A DNA stretch of 41,419 nt from an uncultured Oscillospiraceae bacterium (GTDB lineage: Bacteria; Bacillota; Clostridia; Oscillospirales; Oscillospiraceae), in contig CALXDL010000064.1 in assembly GCA_944387055.1 (NCBI GenBank), positions 1-41,419 on the forward strand, written 5' to 3'. Below, in pieces: positions 16,129-24,598 of the stretch. The position numbers and the translations under genes were made by a program. The notes beneath the pieces are model-generated. The model searched no databases. It saw only the letters and a program-made list of their open reading frames with translations, and was not told the origin of the DNA. Each line of letters begins with the position of its first letter. The first letter of the stretch is position 1.

Positions 16129-17589
16129 ATGGCACATCAAAGACGGGCAAACGGGAAAAAGATCCCGGAACGAGTCCATAAGCAGCGGCGGCGGGAGCGA
16201 GCCATGCAGCTGGCGTTCGTCGTCTTGTCGATCGCCGTGGCGATCGGCGTATACAGTGTGGTCTCCGCCGCGGTGGACCGCTTCGGCTGGCGGGTGGACC
16301 TGACGGAGGGACGGATATTCCAGATCACGGACACCACTACCTCCATCTTGGAGGAGCTGGACCAGGACGTGACCATCACTTACTGCAACAGCCGGGCAGA
16401 CGCGGACACCAACATCGCGGAGGTGCTGGAGCGCTATGCCGCGGCGTCTGACCACGTGACGGTGGAATACGTGGATCTGACCGCGAACCCCTCGTTCGCA
16501 CAGACCTATGCCCAGCGGGGCGTGACCCTCTCCGATGACGGCGTCCTGGTGACGTGCGGGGAGACTCTGCGCTTCATCTCGTGGAGCGAGCTCTATGAGA
16601 TCAGCACTTACGCCAGCGCCGACGGCGGCCAGCAGTACCAGCTGACCGGTCTCCGGGCCGAGACACAGCTGACTTCCGCCATCGTGGACGTCACCACCGC
16701 GGGGACGACGGGCGTGGCGTTCGTGGCTGGGCATTCCGAAGACGTGCCCCAGGCCCTGGAGGACCTGGTGCGCAACAGCAACTATGAGACCAGCCGGGTG
16801 GTCCTGGGCGTGGATGAGATCGACGAGGACGTCAAGACCTTGGTGATCGCCGGCGCCAAGCGGGACCTCTCCGAACGGGAGCTGGAGATACTCGACGCTT
16901 TCATGGCGGCGGGCGGGAACCTGATGGTCTTCCGGGACCCCACCGTGGAGAGCCTGCCGAACCTGGACGGCTATCTGCAGGAGTGGGGCCTGACAGTGGA
17001 AGATCGCATCGTCCTGGAGCCGAGCCAGCAGATGGATAGCCCCCTGAACATCATCCCGCTCTTCGGCGTGAGCATGATCAACACCTATTTCTCAGAGCAG
17101 TCCACCTATCTGGTCATGCCGGAGAGCCGGCAGATCAGCATCAGCCAGGTCAACGGCTGCCTGACCAATGAGGTCCTCCGCTCCACCTCCAGCTCTTACG
17201 GGAAGGATTTCCAGGAGATGGACAGCCTTGAGCGGGCGGCGGACGATGCGTCCGGTCCCTTCACGGTCGCGGCCACCAGCGAGCGTACCTATGAAGCCGA
17301 AGGGGAGAGCCGTACACAGTACGTCTTCCTGGCGGCCTGTACCGGGATGTACCAGCCCAGCTATCTGGAGACGGACAGCCTGGGCAACGCGGATTTCGTG
17401 CTGCAGGTCCTCTCGTACATGAACGACCACAGCGTGGCGCTGAACATCCCGACGAAGGATCTCTCGGCCAGCGACATCTCCATCTCTTGGGCCTCCACTG
17501 TGGCCTTCGCAGCAGTGTTCGTCGTGGTGCTGCCGCTGGGCCTGCTGGCAGTGGGCGTGGCAGTGTTCCTGAAGAGGAGGCACTCATGA
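16129..17589 (+). CDS. GldG-family ABC exporter accessory protein
   Basis: A 486-residue protein anchored by one N-terminal segment (about 25-45) and one C-terminal segment (about 455-480), with a large extracytoplasmic domain between. The start of that domain (TDTTTSILEELDQDVTITY) and the internal GHSEDVP/LVIAGAKRDLSERELEILDAF parts are typical of the GldG / 'ABC-type uncharacterized transport' family. It begins 5 bp after the permease stop and overlaps the DUF4340 gene. Its molecular job is not known outside gliding bacteria. Confidence 0.87.
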   Translation: MAHQRRANGKKIPERVHKQRRRERAMQLAFVVLSIAVAIGVYSVVSAAVDRFGWRVDLTEGRIFQITDTTTSILEELDQDVTITYCNSRADADTNIAEVLERYAAASDHVTVEYVDLTANPSFAQTYAQRGVTLSDDGVLVTCGETLRFISWSELYEISTYASADGGQQYQLTGLRAETQLTSAIVDVTTAGTTGVAFVAGHSEDVPQALEDLVRNSNYETSRVVLGVDEIDEDVKTLVIAGAKRDLSERELEILDAFMAAGGNLMVFRDPTVESLPNLDGYLQEWGLTVEDRIVLEPSQQMDSPLNIIPLFGVSMINTYFSEQSTYLVMPESRQISISQVNGCLTNEVLRSTSSSYGKDFQEMDSLERAADDASGPFTVAATSERTYEAEGESRTQYVFLAACTGMYQPSYLETDSLGNADFVLQVLSYMNDHSVALNIPTKDLSASDISISWASTVAFAAVFVVVLPLGLLAVGVAVFLKRRHS

Positions 17590-18923
17590 AGGTGACGGGG
17601 AAGACCTTGGCGGCCCTCTCCGGCGCGCTGGTCTTTTGCATCGCGGCGACGCTGCTGCTCACCTTTGCCGGGCGGGAGACCCCTGGCGAGGAGCAGGAGG
17701 CGACCTATTTCTTTACCAATTATACCAGTCCCGACATGCTGTTGGCGGCTGAGATCGAGAACCAGAGCGGCTCTGTGGTGATCGCGCTGATCGACGGTAC
17801 CGCCCATATCGCCGGCGACTGGGACGCCGGGGCGGACACCGGACGGATCCAGGACTTCTTCCAGCAGGCGTACCGCCTGCCGCTGGCAGGACTGGTGGAG
17901 GGCGCCACCGCTTCGGACGGACAGTTCGGGCTGACAGAGCCTCAGGCCACGGTCTTGCTGCAAGACATCGAGGGCGGCGGCGCGCTCTTCGATATCGGCG
18001 CGCTGGCGCCGGATGGGGAGCATTACTATACCTGCCTGACAGGCGATGCGCGCGTGTTCCTGATGGACCGCAGCTATGCGGAGCTGTTCCTGGAGGACGT
18101 TGGATATTATTATGACCTCTCGCTCTATCCGCCTTTGGAAGATGAGCAGGCTCAGATGCTCCAGGCAGTCACCGTCCGCCGGGCGGGCGAGACAGCCTAC
18201 CGGCTGGAGCAGGTGGGCACTTCGGAGAATGGGACGGTCTGCTACTATTCCCTCACAGAACCCTTCTATTTGCCAGTTGGCACGGAGCAGTTCGAGAGCG
18301 AGATCCTCGCGCCTCTGCGGGCGATCACCGGCACCAGCCTGGTGGCCGAGCCGGAGGACCTGGACCGCTATGGAGTCGGGACGGACGCGCCCACGCTGAC
18401 GTTGGAGTATACAGACGGGACCAGCGTCACGCTGCGGATCGGCGCGGCGGCGGACGGCATGACCTATGTCCTCTCAGAGTCTACGGGGATGCTGGTCACA
18501 GTCCCGACCGCAGAGCTGGCTTTCCTGGAGGATACGCCGGCAGAGGTCGTCGGACACACGCTCCTCTCTCTGAACGTCAATTCCATCGAGACCATCGCCC
18601 TGGATGGGCACACCTATCAGGTATCCGGCAGCGCTTCGGAGCTGACGGTGACCGTGGACGGAGCTGAGATGCCGCTGGAGACGTTCCAAGAGGACGTCAT
18701 GGCCCCTCTCAACGAGATATCGATCCAGGACGGCGATACGGGGGACCTCCTTACTGGGGATCCGATCCTCACGGCTGAGATCCAGCTGCGATATGCGAGC
18801 GAGCCGCTCCTGCTGGAGTTCTATGCGGCTGACAGCCGCGGATGTGTGGTCTCCCTGGACGGGACGGCCGCCTTCTGGTGCGACCGGGTCGCCATCGATC
18901 CCTTGGTAACTTCCGCAGCGTGA
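17586..18923 (+). CDS. DUF4340-domain protein
   Basis: A 445-residue secreted or membrane-anchored protein. One N-terminal hydrophobic segment (about 8-28) is followed by repeated beta-rich DUF4340 units. Recurring phrases such as 'TLEYTDGTSVTLRIG' and 'YVLSESTGMLVTVPT' match the family, which is almost always encoded directly after a GldG-like gene. The start ATG overlaps the upstream stop (ATGA). The open frame extends 33 codons further 5' inside GldG, without support. A short GGAT/ATCC hairpin with TTTTT after the gene could be a weak terminator before the TRAP genes. Confidence 0.85.
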   Translation: MKVTGKTLAALSGALVFCIAATLLLTFAGRETPGEEQEATYFFTNYTSPDMLLAAEIENQSGSVVIALIDGTAHIAGDWDAGADTGRIQDFFQQAYRLPLAGLVEGATASDGQFGLTEPQATVLLQDIEGGGALFDIGALAPDGEHYYTCLTGDARVFLMDRSYAELFLEDVGYYYDLSLYPPLEDEQAQMLQAVTVRRAGETAYRLEQVGTSENGTVCYYSLTEPFYLPVGTEQFESEILAPLRAITGTSLVAEPEDLDRYGVGTDAPTLTLEYTDGTSVTLRIGAAADGMTYVLSESTGMLVTVPTAELAFLEDTPAEVVGHTLLSLNVNSIETIALDGHTYQVSGSASELTVTVDGAEMPLETFQEDVMAPLNEISIQDGDTGDLLTGDPILTAEIQLRYASEPLLLEFYAADSRGCVVSLDGTAAFWCDRVAIDPLVTSAA

Positions 18924-19027
18924 CTGCGTGGAGTGATAGATGACACGGATACCCAAGATCCTTTTTGGAGGTGAAGGCCGGCAAAGCGAATCGATCTGAA
19001 TGTGAGAATCAGAAGGAAAGGAAAGTG

Positions 19028-19564
19028 ATGCAAGTAATGAACCTGATCAAAACTGTGAACCACGTGTTGATGACGATCATCAAGTACGCGCTGATCTTGT
19101 TCGGCACGGCCATGACGGTGTTGGTCATCCTCAACGTGATCTTGCGCTATGTGTTCAACTCTGGTCTGACCTGGTCGGAGGAGGCGTCCCGCTTCCTGTT
19201 CATCTGGACGACCTTCATGGGCGCCATCCTGGCCAATGACGTGGGCATCCACGGTGAGCACATGCGCATGGACTTCATCGTCGAGAAGTTCCGCGGCGTG
19301 CCCCGCAAGGTGGTGGAGCTGGTGGCCATGCTGCTGGTCCTGGCGCTGCTGGTGCTGCTGTTCATCGGCAGCCTGGAGCTGGTCATGTCCACCTGGGCGT
19401 TCAAGACGTCTGCGCTGCAGCTGCCCAGAGGCCTGGTCTACATGTGCGCCCCCATCAGCTTCGGCTATATGGCGCTGCAGACGGTGGCCAAGCTGGTGAT
19501 GATCTGCAAGGCCAGCGACGCTGAGCTCAACCATGAAGAGGATAAGAAAGAGGAGGTAGTGTGA
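19028..19564 (+). CDS. dctQ: TRAP transporter small permease
   Basis: A 178-residue four-helix membrane subunit of a tripartite ATP-independent transporter, which imports organic acids using an ion gradient. The family signature FNSGLTWSEEASRFLFIW (about 43-60) and GIHGEHMRMDF (about 75-85) are present. The ATG at 19028 has AAGGAAAGG upstream; earlier in-frame starts lack one. It is followed after one base by dctM. Confidence 0.92.
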   Translation: MQVMNLIKTVNHVLMTIIKYALILFGTAMTVLVILNVILRYVFNSGLTWSEEASRFLFIWTTFMGAILANDVGIHGEHMRMDFIVEKFRGVPRKVVELVAMLLVLALLVLLFIGSLELVMSTWAFKTSALQLPRGLVYMCAPISFGYMALQTVAKLVMICKASDAELNHEEDKKEEVV

Positions 19565-19565
19565 G

Positions 19566-20855
19566 ATGCTGGCTGTATTCCTGGTAGGGCTTTTCGGCCT
19601 GGTCATCATCGGTATCCCCATCGCTTATTCTCTGGTGGGCACCGCGTTCTTCATGATGCTGGCCCGTACCCTTGCGAACCCCAACGCATGGTCCCTGTTC
19701 ACTCTGGCGCAGAAGTTCGTCAACGGCTGCGACAGCGTGCCCCTGCTGGCCATCCCCTTCTTCATGATCGCCGGCGAGATCATGAGCCGCGGCGGTATCT
19801 CCAAGCGGATCGTGGACTTCGCCTACTCCGTGCTGGGCCGTTTCAAGGGCGGTCTGGGCTACGTGGGCATCCTGGCGTCCATGGTGTTCGCGGGCGTGTC
19901 CGGCTCCGCCGTGGCGGATACCACCGCTGTCGGCTCCATCCTGCTGCCCATCATGCAGGGCGGCGGCTATGACAAGGCCAAGTCCACCGGCATCATCTGC
20001 GCCGCGGGCTGCATCGGCCCCATCATCCCGCCTTCCACCCAGATGATCTTCTACGGCGTCAGCGCGGGCGTGTCCGTGTCCGCTCTGTTCCTGGGCGGCA
20101 TCGTCCCCGGCATCCTCATCGGCCTCGGCTTGATGGTCGCATGGTTCTTCCATGTCCGTAAGCGCAACTATCCCATCGGGCCCAAGAGCAGCCTGAAGGA
20201 GATCCTGCATGCCACCCGCACGGCCATCCTGGCCATCCTGCTGCCGGTGTTCATCATCGTCTGCATCATCACCGGTGTGGCCACCGCCACGGAGACCGCT
20301 GCTCTGGCCGTGCTGTACGCGCTGATCGTCTCCGGCCTGATCTATCGGGAGTTCAACTTCAAGGAGTGGCCTGAGCTGATGGCCAACGCCATGAAGAGCT
20401 CCGCCATCATGATGTTCGTGGTGGGCTCCGCCAGCGTGGCCGCTTACATGGTCACCACCTGCGCCATCCCCCAGCTGCTGGCCAGCGCCATCACCTCTGT
20501 CACCAACAGCGCGCTGACGTTCATGATCCTGGTGAACGTCCTGCTGGTCCTGGTGGGCTGCGTCATGGACTCTGGTCCCGCCATCATGATCCTGACCCCG
20601 ATCCTGCTGCCCATCGCCAAGAGCTTCGGCCTGGATCCCGTCTACTTCGGCGTGGTCATGTGCGCCAACCTGTGCATCGGCCTGTGCACGCCGCCGGTCG
20701 GCAACGTGCTCTACTGCGGCGTTTCCATCGGCAAGGTCAAGCTGATGGACCTGGTAAAGGCCAGCCTGCCCTTCGTCGGTGTCATGTATCTGGTGCTGAT
20801 GATCATGACGCTCTTCCCCGAGCTGATCATGTTCGTACCCAACATGATGGGCTGA
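19566..20855 (+). CDS. dctM: TRAP transporter large permease
   Basis: Ion-coupled transport subunit of the TRAP system, 429 residues and about twelve membrane segments. Conserved features include the N-terminal IGIPIAYSL, FAGVSGSAVADTTAVGSI (about 109-126) and PPSTQMIFYG (about 153-162), and near the C-terminus CANLCIGLCTPPVGNVLYCG. The start is one base after the dctQ stop, so the two are translationally linked. Context suggests a hexonate substrate. Confidence 0.95.
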   Translation: MLAVFLVGLFGLVIIGIPIAYSLVGTAFFMMLARTLANPNAWSLFTLAQKFVNGCDSVPLLAIPFFMIAGEIMSRGGISKRIVDFAYSVLGRFKGGLGYVGILASMVFAGVSGSAVADTTAVGSILLPIMQGGGYDKAKSTGIICAAGCIGPIIPPSTQMIFYGVSAGVSVSALFLGGIVPGILIGLGLMVAWFFHVRKRNYPIGPKSSLKEILHATRTAILAILLPVFIIVCIITGVATATETAALAVLYALIVSGLIYREFNFKEWPELMANAMKSSAIMMFVVGSASVAAYMVTTCAIPQLLASAITSVTNSALTFMILVNVLLVLVGCVMDSGPAIMILTPILLPIAKSFGLDPVYFGVVMCANLCIGLCTPPVGNVLYCGVSIGKVKLMDLVKASLPFVGVMYLVLMIMTLFPELIMFVPNMMG

Positions 20856-20929
20856 TCGGACCTCACACCTACATCGTAATGGACCGGCTGATCGCCGTTC
20901 ATTAAATACTTCTCTCAGGAGGAAAGAAC

Positions 20930-22051
20930 ATGAAAAAGAAGATCCTTGCGATGCTTCTGGCAGGGGCTATGTCCCTGTCCCTGGCCAGCTGCGGCTTGGC
21001 TGGTACGGAAGCTCCTGCGGACGATGCGCAGGGCGCCGGTGATACCGCCGGCGATACGTCCACGGAGACCGGTGTCTACACCAACTCCACCCAGACTCAG
21101 GGCAAGACCAATGAGATCGTGGTGAGAGTCTCCAACGGCGCTGCTGAGAGCTCCCCCGGCGTGCAGGCACAGCTGTCCACCTTCGCTCCCCAGGTCGAGG
21201 AGGCCAGCGCCGGCCGCATCGGCGTCGAGGTCTACTCCAACGGCCAGCTGGGCGATGACACCACCGCTACGGAGATGGTGGTCGCCGGTCAGCTGGAGAT
21301 CAACAACACCTCCACCGCTCCCCTGGTGGGCTATGTGCCCGAACTGGCCATCTTCGATATCCCCTTCCTGTTCGAGGATGAGGCTGAGGCCGATGCCATC
21401 CTGGACTCCGAGGTCGGCGACTATCTGAACGCCAAGCTGGAGGAGAAGGGCATCGTCAACCTGGCCTGGAACGAGAACGGCTTCCGTGAGCTGACCAACT
21501 CCGTGCGCGAGGTTGCCACGGTGGACGATGTGGCCGGCCTGAAGATCCGTACCATGGAGAACGAGTTCCATGAGGAGCTGTGGAACTCCCTGGGCGCTGC
21601 TGCCACTCCCATGTCCTCCAACGAGCTGTACACCGCTCTGGAGCAGGGCACCGTGGACGGCGAGGAGAACCCCATCCCCAACCTGTATGCGTATCAGTAT
21701 CAGGAGGTCCAGGACTACATCACCATGACCAACCACATCTACAGCCCCTTCCTGTTCGACATGTCCAAGGCGATCTGGGACACCTATGACGAGGAGACCC
21801 AGACCATCCTGCGCGACGCTGCCGAGGCTTATGGTGTGGAGGAGAGACGTCTGAACCGCGAGGCGGCTGAAGAGAACCTGCAGTCCTGCATCGACGATTA
21901 CGGCATCACCGTGACCTATCTGACCGATGAGGCCAGACAGGCGTTCCTCGACAAGACCGCTCACATCCGTGACATGATCGCCGAGGATACCGGCACGGAG
22001 ATCATGGACCTGCTCGATCAGGCCAAGGCGGACTACGCTGCCAGCAAGTAA
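20930..22051 (+). CDS. dctP: TRAP transporter solute-binding lipoprotein
   Basis: Extracytoplasmic binding protein (373 residues) that delivers substrate to DctQM. The lipoprotein signal has lipobox LASC, Cys21. After a low-complexity linker rich in Ala/Asp/Gly/Thr the DctP fold begins (VVRVSNGAAE). It includes LKIRTMEN (about 203-210), whose Arg normally binds the substrate carboxylate, and a VDGEENPI segment (about 242-249). The ATG has AGGAGGAAAG upstream. A strong hairpin at 22086 ends the operon. The substrate is inferred to be a sugar acid such as galactonate from the enzymes nearby. Confidence 0.93.
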   Translation: MKKKILAMLLAGAMSLSLASCGLAGTEAPADDAQGAGDTAGDTSTETGVYTNSTQTQGKTNEIVVRVSNGAAESSPGVQAQLSTFAPQVEEASAGRIGVEVYSNGQLGDDTTATEMVVAGQLEINNTSTAPLVGYVPELAIFDIPFLFEDEAEADAILDSEVGDYLNAKLEEKGIVNLAWNENGFRELTNSVREVATVDDVAGLKIRTMENEFHEELWNSLGAAATPMSSNELYTALEQGTVDGEENPIPNLYAYQYQEVQDYITMTNHIYSPFLFDMSKAIWDTYDEETQTILRDAAEAYGVEERRLNREAAEENLQSCIDDYGITVTYLTDEARQAFLDKTAHIRDMIAEDTGTEIMDLLDQAKADYAASK

Positions 22052-22085
22052 GCAGGCACCGTACTTTCTACGCAGACTACGCGAT

Positions 22086-22113
22086 GCTGGCCCGGCGATA
22101 CCGCCGGGCCAGC
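22086..22113 (+). terminator. Terminator after dctP
   Basis: A 12-bp perfect GC-rich stem GCTGGCCCGGCG / CGCCGGGCCAGC with a 4-nt loop. The T tail is weak (GTTGGC), so some read-through into the next gene is possible. Confidence 0.7.
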
Positions 22114-22194
22114 GTTGGCATTGGTGTAGGACCGGTCCGAGGACCGCATCCTCGCGCCAGGACACACCGTCAGAACATGTAAGGAGTTGAGGAA

Positions 22195-22839
22195 ATGTTG
22201 CAGCCGATCCATCTGCGGACGGCAGAAGAGATGTACCGCTACAGTTGTGAGCACGAGTTTGGGACGGGGTTCGGCCTCAGATGGGGCCTGCGCAATTTCA
22301 AACTGCTGGAGCAGCGCATGGAGAAGGGGGAATCCGCTTTCCTGACGTTCGTGGGGCTGCACCGCTTCCACAGCATGTCCAGCCACCAGCGGAATTTCGC
22401 CTATGCCATCACGGACCGGCGGATCCTGATGGGGCAGGTGCGTTCTTTCTGGCGCATCCGGTTCCAAAGCGTGCCCTTGAACACCATCATGAACATCTCC
22501 TTCGACAGTGACGACGCCATCGGCGTCATGAAGATCATGACCAGCGGCGATGCCCTGACCATCGGCATGAGCCAGAAGCAAGCGCTCGCGCTGAGCAAGG
22601 AGCTGACAGAGCTCCTGCCCCTGATCCAGGAGTTGGCCCGGAAGATGAGCGGTCTCCCGGACCAGGAGGGGACGGAGAGCAGGGACGAGGAAGCCATGGC
22701 CACCGGATCGGAGGATGCGGGGGAGGCCAGTGCGGCTGAAGCGGAGACGGCGGCGCCATCAGAGGAGAGCGTGACGGCTTCCGGGGAGACCGCGGCAGAG
22801 GACGCTGGGCAAGCGCCCAGCGAGACTGACCAGCCGTAA
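22195..22839 (+). CDS. PH-like domain protein with acidic tail
   Basis: A 214-residue cytoplasmic protein. The middle (about 60-145) matches the bacterial PH-like (bPH) pattern: FAYAITDRRILMGQ, then FRI-type beta strands ending in an amphipathic helix (SKELTELLPLIQELARKM). Such domains are often found in Firmicute proteins of unknown function. The last ~65 residues are Glu/Ala/Ser-rich and low complexity, probably disordered. The start has AAGGAG and lies 80 bp after the dctP terminator. No functional tie to the hexonate genes is visible. Confidence 0.75.
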   Translation: MLQPIHLRTAEEMYRYSCEHEFGTGFGLRWGLRNFKLLEQRMEKGESAFLTFVGLHRFHSMSSHQRNFAYAITDRRILMGQVRSFWRIRFQSVPLNTIMNISFDSDDAIGVMKIMTSGDALTIGMSQKQALALSKELTELLPLIQELARKMSGLPDQEGTESRDEEAMATGSEDAGEASAAEAETAAPSEESVTASGETAAEDAGQAPSETDQP

Positions 22840-22874
22840 GCGTGTCCTGCGTGATGCATGGATGAGCATGGAAA

Positions 22875-22914
22875 AGCACAGCAGACACCCGGAAGGGGGA
22901 CCGTCTGCTGTGCT
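22875..22914. terminator. Terminator between PH-domain and IclR genes
   Basis: A 12-bp stem AGCACAGCAGAC / GTCTGCTGTGCT with a 16-nt loop. The plus strand continues CTTCGCTTTA, the minus strand TTTTCC. It sits between two convergent genes. Confidence 0.75.
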
Positions 22915-22921
22915 CTTCGCT

Positions 22922-23716
22922 TTATCGCACGGGACCTTGGGCAGTGGAGACATGTCCAAGGAGGCTGCTGATCTCCTGCGTGGCGCTCAGGAGCCGTGGG
23001 ACCATCCGCTGGATCGTCGTCTCGTCCATGCGGGACACGGGCGCAGAGATGCTGATGGCGCCGACTGGCTCGTCCTCCCAGTTCCAGATGGGAGCCGCCA
23101 CGCAGCGCACACCATGTTCGTGCTCCTCATTGTCCATCGCGTAACCGGATGCACGGATCCGTGCCATCTCCTGCTGCATGGCGGGCCAGTCGGTGATGGT
23201 ATGACATGTGAAAGCCTGGATATCGGACTGATCCCAGATGCGCGCGGCCTCTGCCTCCGGGAGGAAAGCGAGGATGCTCTTTCCAACGCCTGTGCAGTAC
23301 ATGGGGTTGCGGCATCCCACACAGGACGACATCCGCACCAGCTGCTGGGACGGCTCGGATTTATAGAGATATACGACCTCATCGCTGTCCCGCTCCACCA
23401 GATGGACGGCCTCTTGGGAGAAATCGGCCAGCTCGTCCAGGAACTGCTTGGAAGCGGACAGCAGCCCCAGGACCCTGGAGGCGGAGCTGCCGATCTCGAA
23501 CAAGCGCAGCGTGAGACGGTACTTGCCTCGTCCGGTGTCTTTCTTGGCATAACCGCGGTCGACCAGAGCGGTCACCAGCCGGTGGGCGGTGCTCACGTGC
23601 AGATCGGTCATGGCCGCAAGATCAGAGAGCGACATCCCCTGTGGGGCGGTGGAAAGCGCCTCGATGATGTCGAGGACCCGGTCGATGGATTGCACGGAGC
23701 CGTGGGCTGGAGACAT
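22922..23716 (-). CDS. IclR-family transcriptional regulator (KdgR-like)
   Basis: A 264-residue regulator. The N-terminal winged helix-turn-helix (about 8-70, QSIDRVLDIIEAL ... MTDLHVSTAHRLVTALVDRGY) is followed by the IclR effector domain (about 80-255, with CTGVGKSILAFLP and SISAPVSRM). The closest known roles are KdgR-type repressors of keto-deoxy sugar acid catabolism. The gene is divergent from the KDPG aldolase and KDG kinase genes, and the shared gap contains a promoter for each direction and operator-like repeats. Local control of those genes is therefore a reasonable inference. The start ATG has GGAAGGATGG about 12 nt upstream. Confidence 0.9.
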   Translation of the reverse strand: MSPAHGSVQSIDRVLDIIEALSTAPQGMSLSDLAAMTDLHVSTAHRLVTALVDRGYAKKDTGRGKYRLTLRLFEIGSSASRVLGLLSASKQFLDELADFSQEAVHLVERDSDEVVYLYKSEPSQQLVRMSSCVGCRNPMYCTGVGKSILAFLPEAEAARIWDQSDIQAFTCHTITDWPAMQQEMARIRASGYAMDNEEHEHGVRCVAAPIWNWEDEPVGAISISAPVSRMDETTIQRMVPRLLSATQEISSLLGHVSTAQGPVR

Positions 23717-23754
23717 AAGACATATACCATCCTTCCTATCAAAGCGTTTTCTCT

Positions 23755-23783
23755 AATGTAACATACCTATTGGCCATTTGCAA
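23755..23783 (-). promoter_or_regulatory. Promoter of the IclR gene
   Basis: On the minus strand TTGCAA (23778-23783), 17-bp spacer, TACATT (23755-23760), about 40 bp before the start codon. Confidence 0.5.
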
Positions 23784-23818
23784 CAGTTTCAGCGGATAGA
23801 TTTTGTTGAAATGCCGGA

Positions 23819-23847
23819 TTGACAAGAGAACGAAAAAGCAGTATAAA
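23819..23847 (+). promoter_or_regulatory. Promoter of the eda-kdgK operon
   Basis: TTGACA (23819-23824), exactly 17 bp, TATAAA (23842-23847): a near-consensus sigma-A promoter about 60 bp before the aldolase start. Confidence 0.8.
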
Positions 23848-23878
23848 GTCTATGAAGATATCACGATCTGATAACTGG

Positions 23879-23893
23879 TTTCACATTATGAAA
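23879..23893. promoter_or_regulatory. Candidate IclR/KdgR operator before eda
   Basis: Inverted repeat TTTCA-N5-TGAAA (TTTCACATTATGAAA) between the promoter and the ribosome site of the aldolase gene. It shares half-site letters with the repeat at 13162. Binding there would block transcription just after initiation. Confidence 0.4.
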
Positions 23894-23906
23894 AATGGAG
23901 GCGCTT

Positions 23907-24563
23907 ATGAAAACGGAAGACATCATCGCGATGATCGAGAAGGAAAAGATCATCGCCATCGTCCGCGGGATCGAGGCGGACAAGTGCATGAAGGTGGCTG
24001 ACGCACTGTATGAGGGCGGCATCCGCCTGATGGAGGTGACCTTCAATGCGAAGGATCCCTCTTCCTTCGGAGTGACCACCGGCTGCATCCAGGCCATCAG
24101 TGAGAAGTACGAGGGCCGGATGCTGGTGGGCGCCGGCACCGTACTGACCACCGAGCAGGTGGAGATGACGGCCAAGGCCGGTGGCCGGTACATCATCTCT
24201 CCCAATGTGGACGTGGATGTGATCCGCCGGACGGTGGAGCTGGGCATGGTGTCCATCCCCGGCGCTATGACGCCCACGGAGGTCATCGTGGCTCACAACG
24301 CGGGCGCCGGCTTCGTGAAGGTGTTCCCCGCAGGCAACTTGGGCACGGGCTATATCAAGGCCATCAAGGCGCCGATCAGCCATGTGAAGCTGATGGCCGT
24401 GGGCGGCATCAACGCCGAGAACTTCGGCGACTTCCTGAAGGCCGGCACCGTGGGCGCCGGGATCGGCGGCAACCTGGCCAACAAGCAGTGGATCGACGCC
24501 GGTGAGTTCCACAAGATCACGGAGACGGCCCGGGAACTGGTGGAGATCGCGAAGAACGCGTGA
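23907..24563 (+). CDS. eda: KDPG/KDPGal aldolase
   Basis: Class I aldolase (218 residues) that splits 2-keto-3-deoxy-6-phosphohexonate into pyruvate and glyceraldehyde-3-phosphate. Active-site residues are present: E43 in LMEVTF, GAGTV (75-79), Schiff-base Lys138 in FVKVFPAG, and GGIN for phosphate binding. The ATG at 23907 is chosen over one at 23895 because GGAGG lies between them at good spacing for the former. It is followed 35 bp later by kdgK. With galactonate dehydratase and the kinase it completes a DeLey-Doudoroff-type route. Confidence 0.93.
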   Translation: MKTEDIIAMIEKEKIIAIVRGIEADKCMKVADALYEGGIRLMEVTFNAKDPSSFGVTTGCIQAISEKYEGRMLVGAGTVLTTEQVEMTAKAGGRYIISPNVDVDVIRRTVELGMVSIPGAMTPTEVIVAHNAGAGFVKVFPAGNLGTGYIKAIKAPISHVKLMAVGGINAENFGDFLKAGTVGAGIGGNLANKQWIDAGEFHKITETARELVEIAKNA

Positions 24564-24598
24564 GAGCGGATCATAAAAACGAAAAGGAGAGTTCGAGC

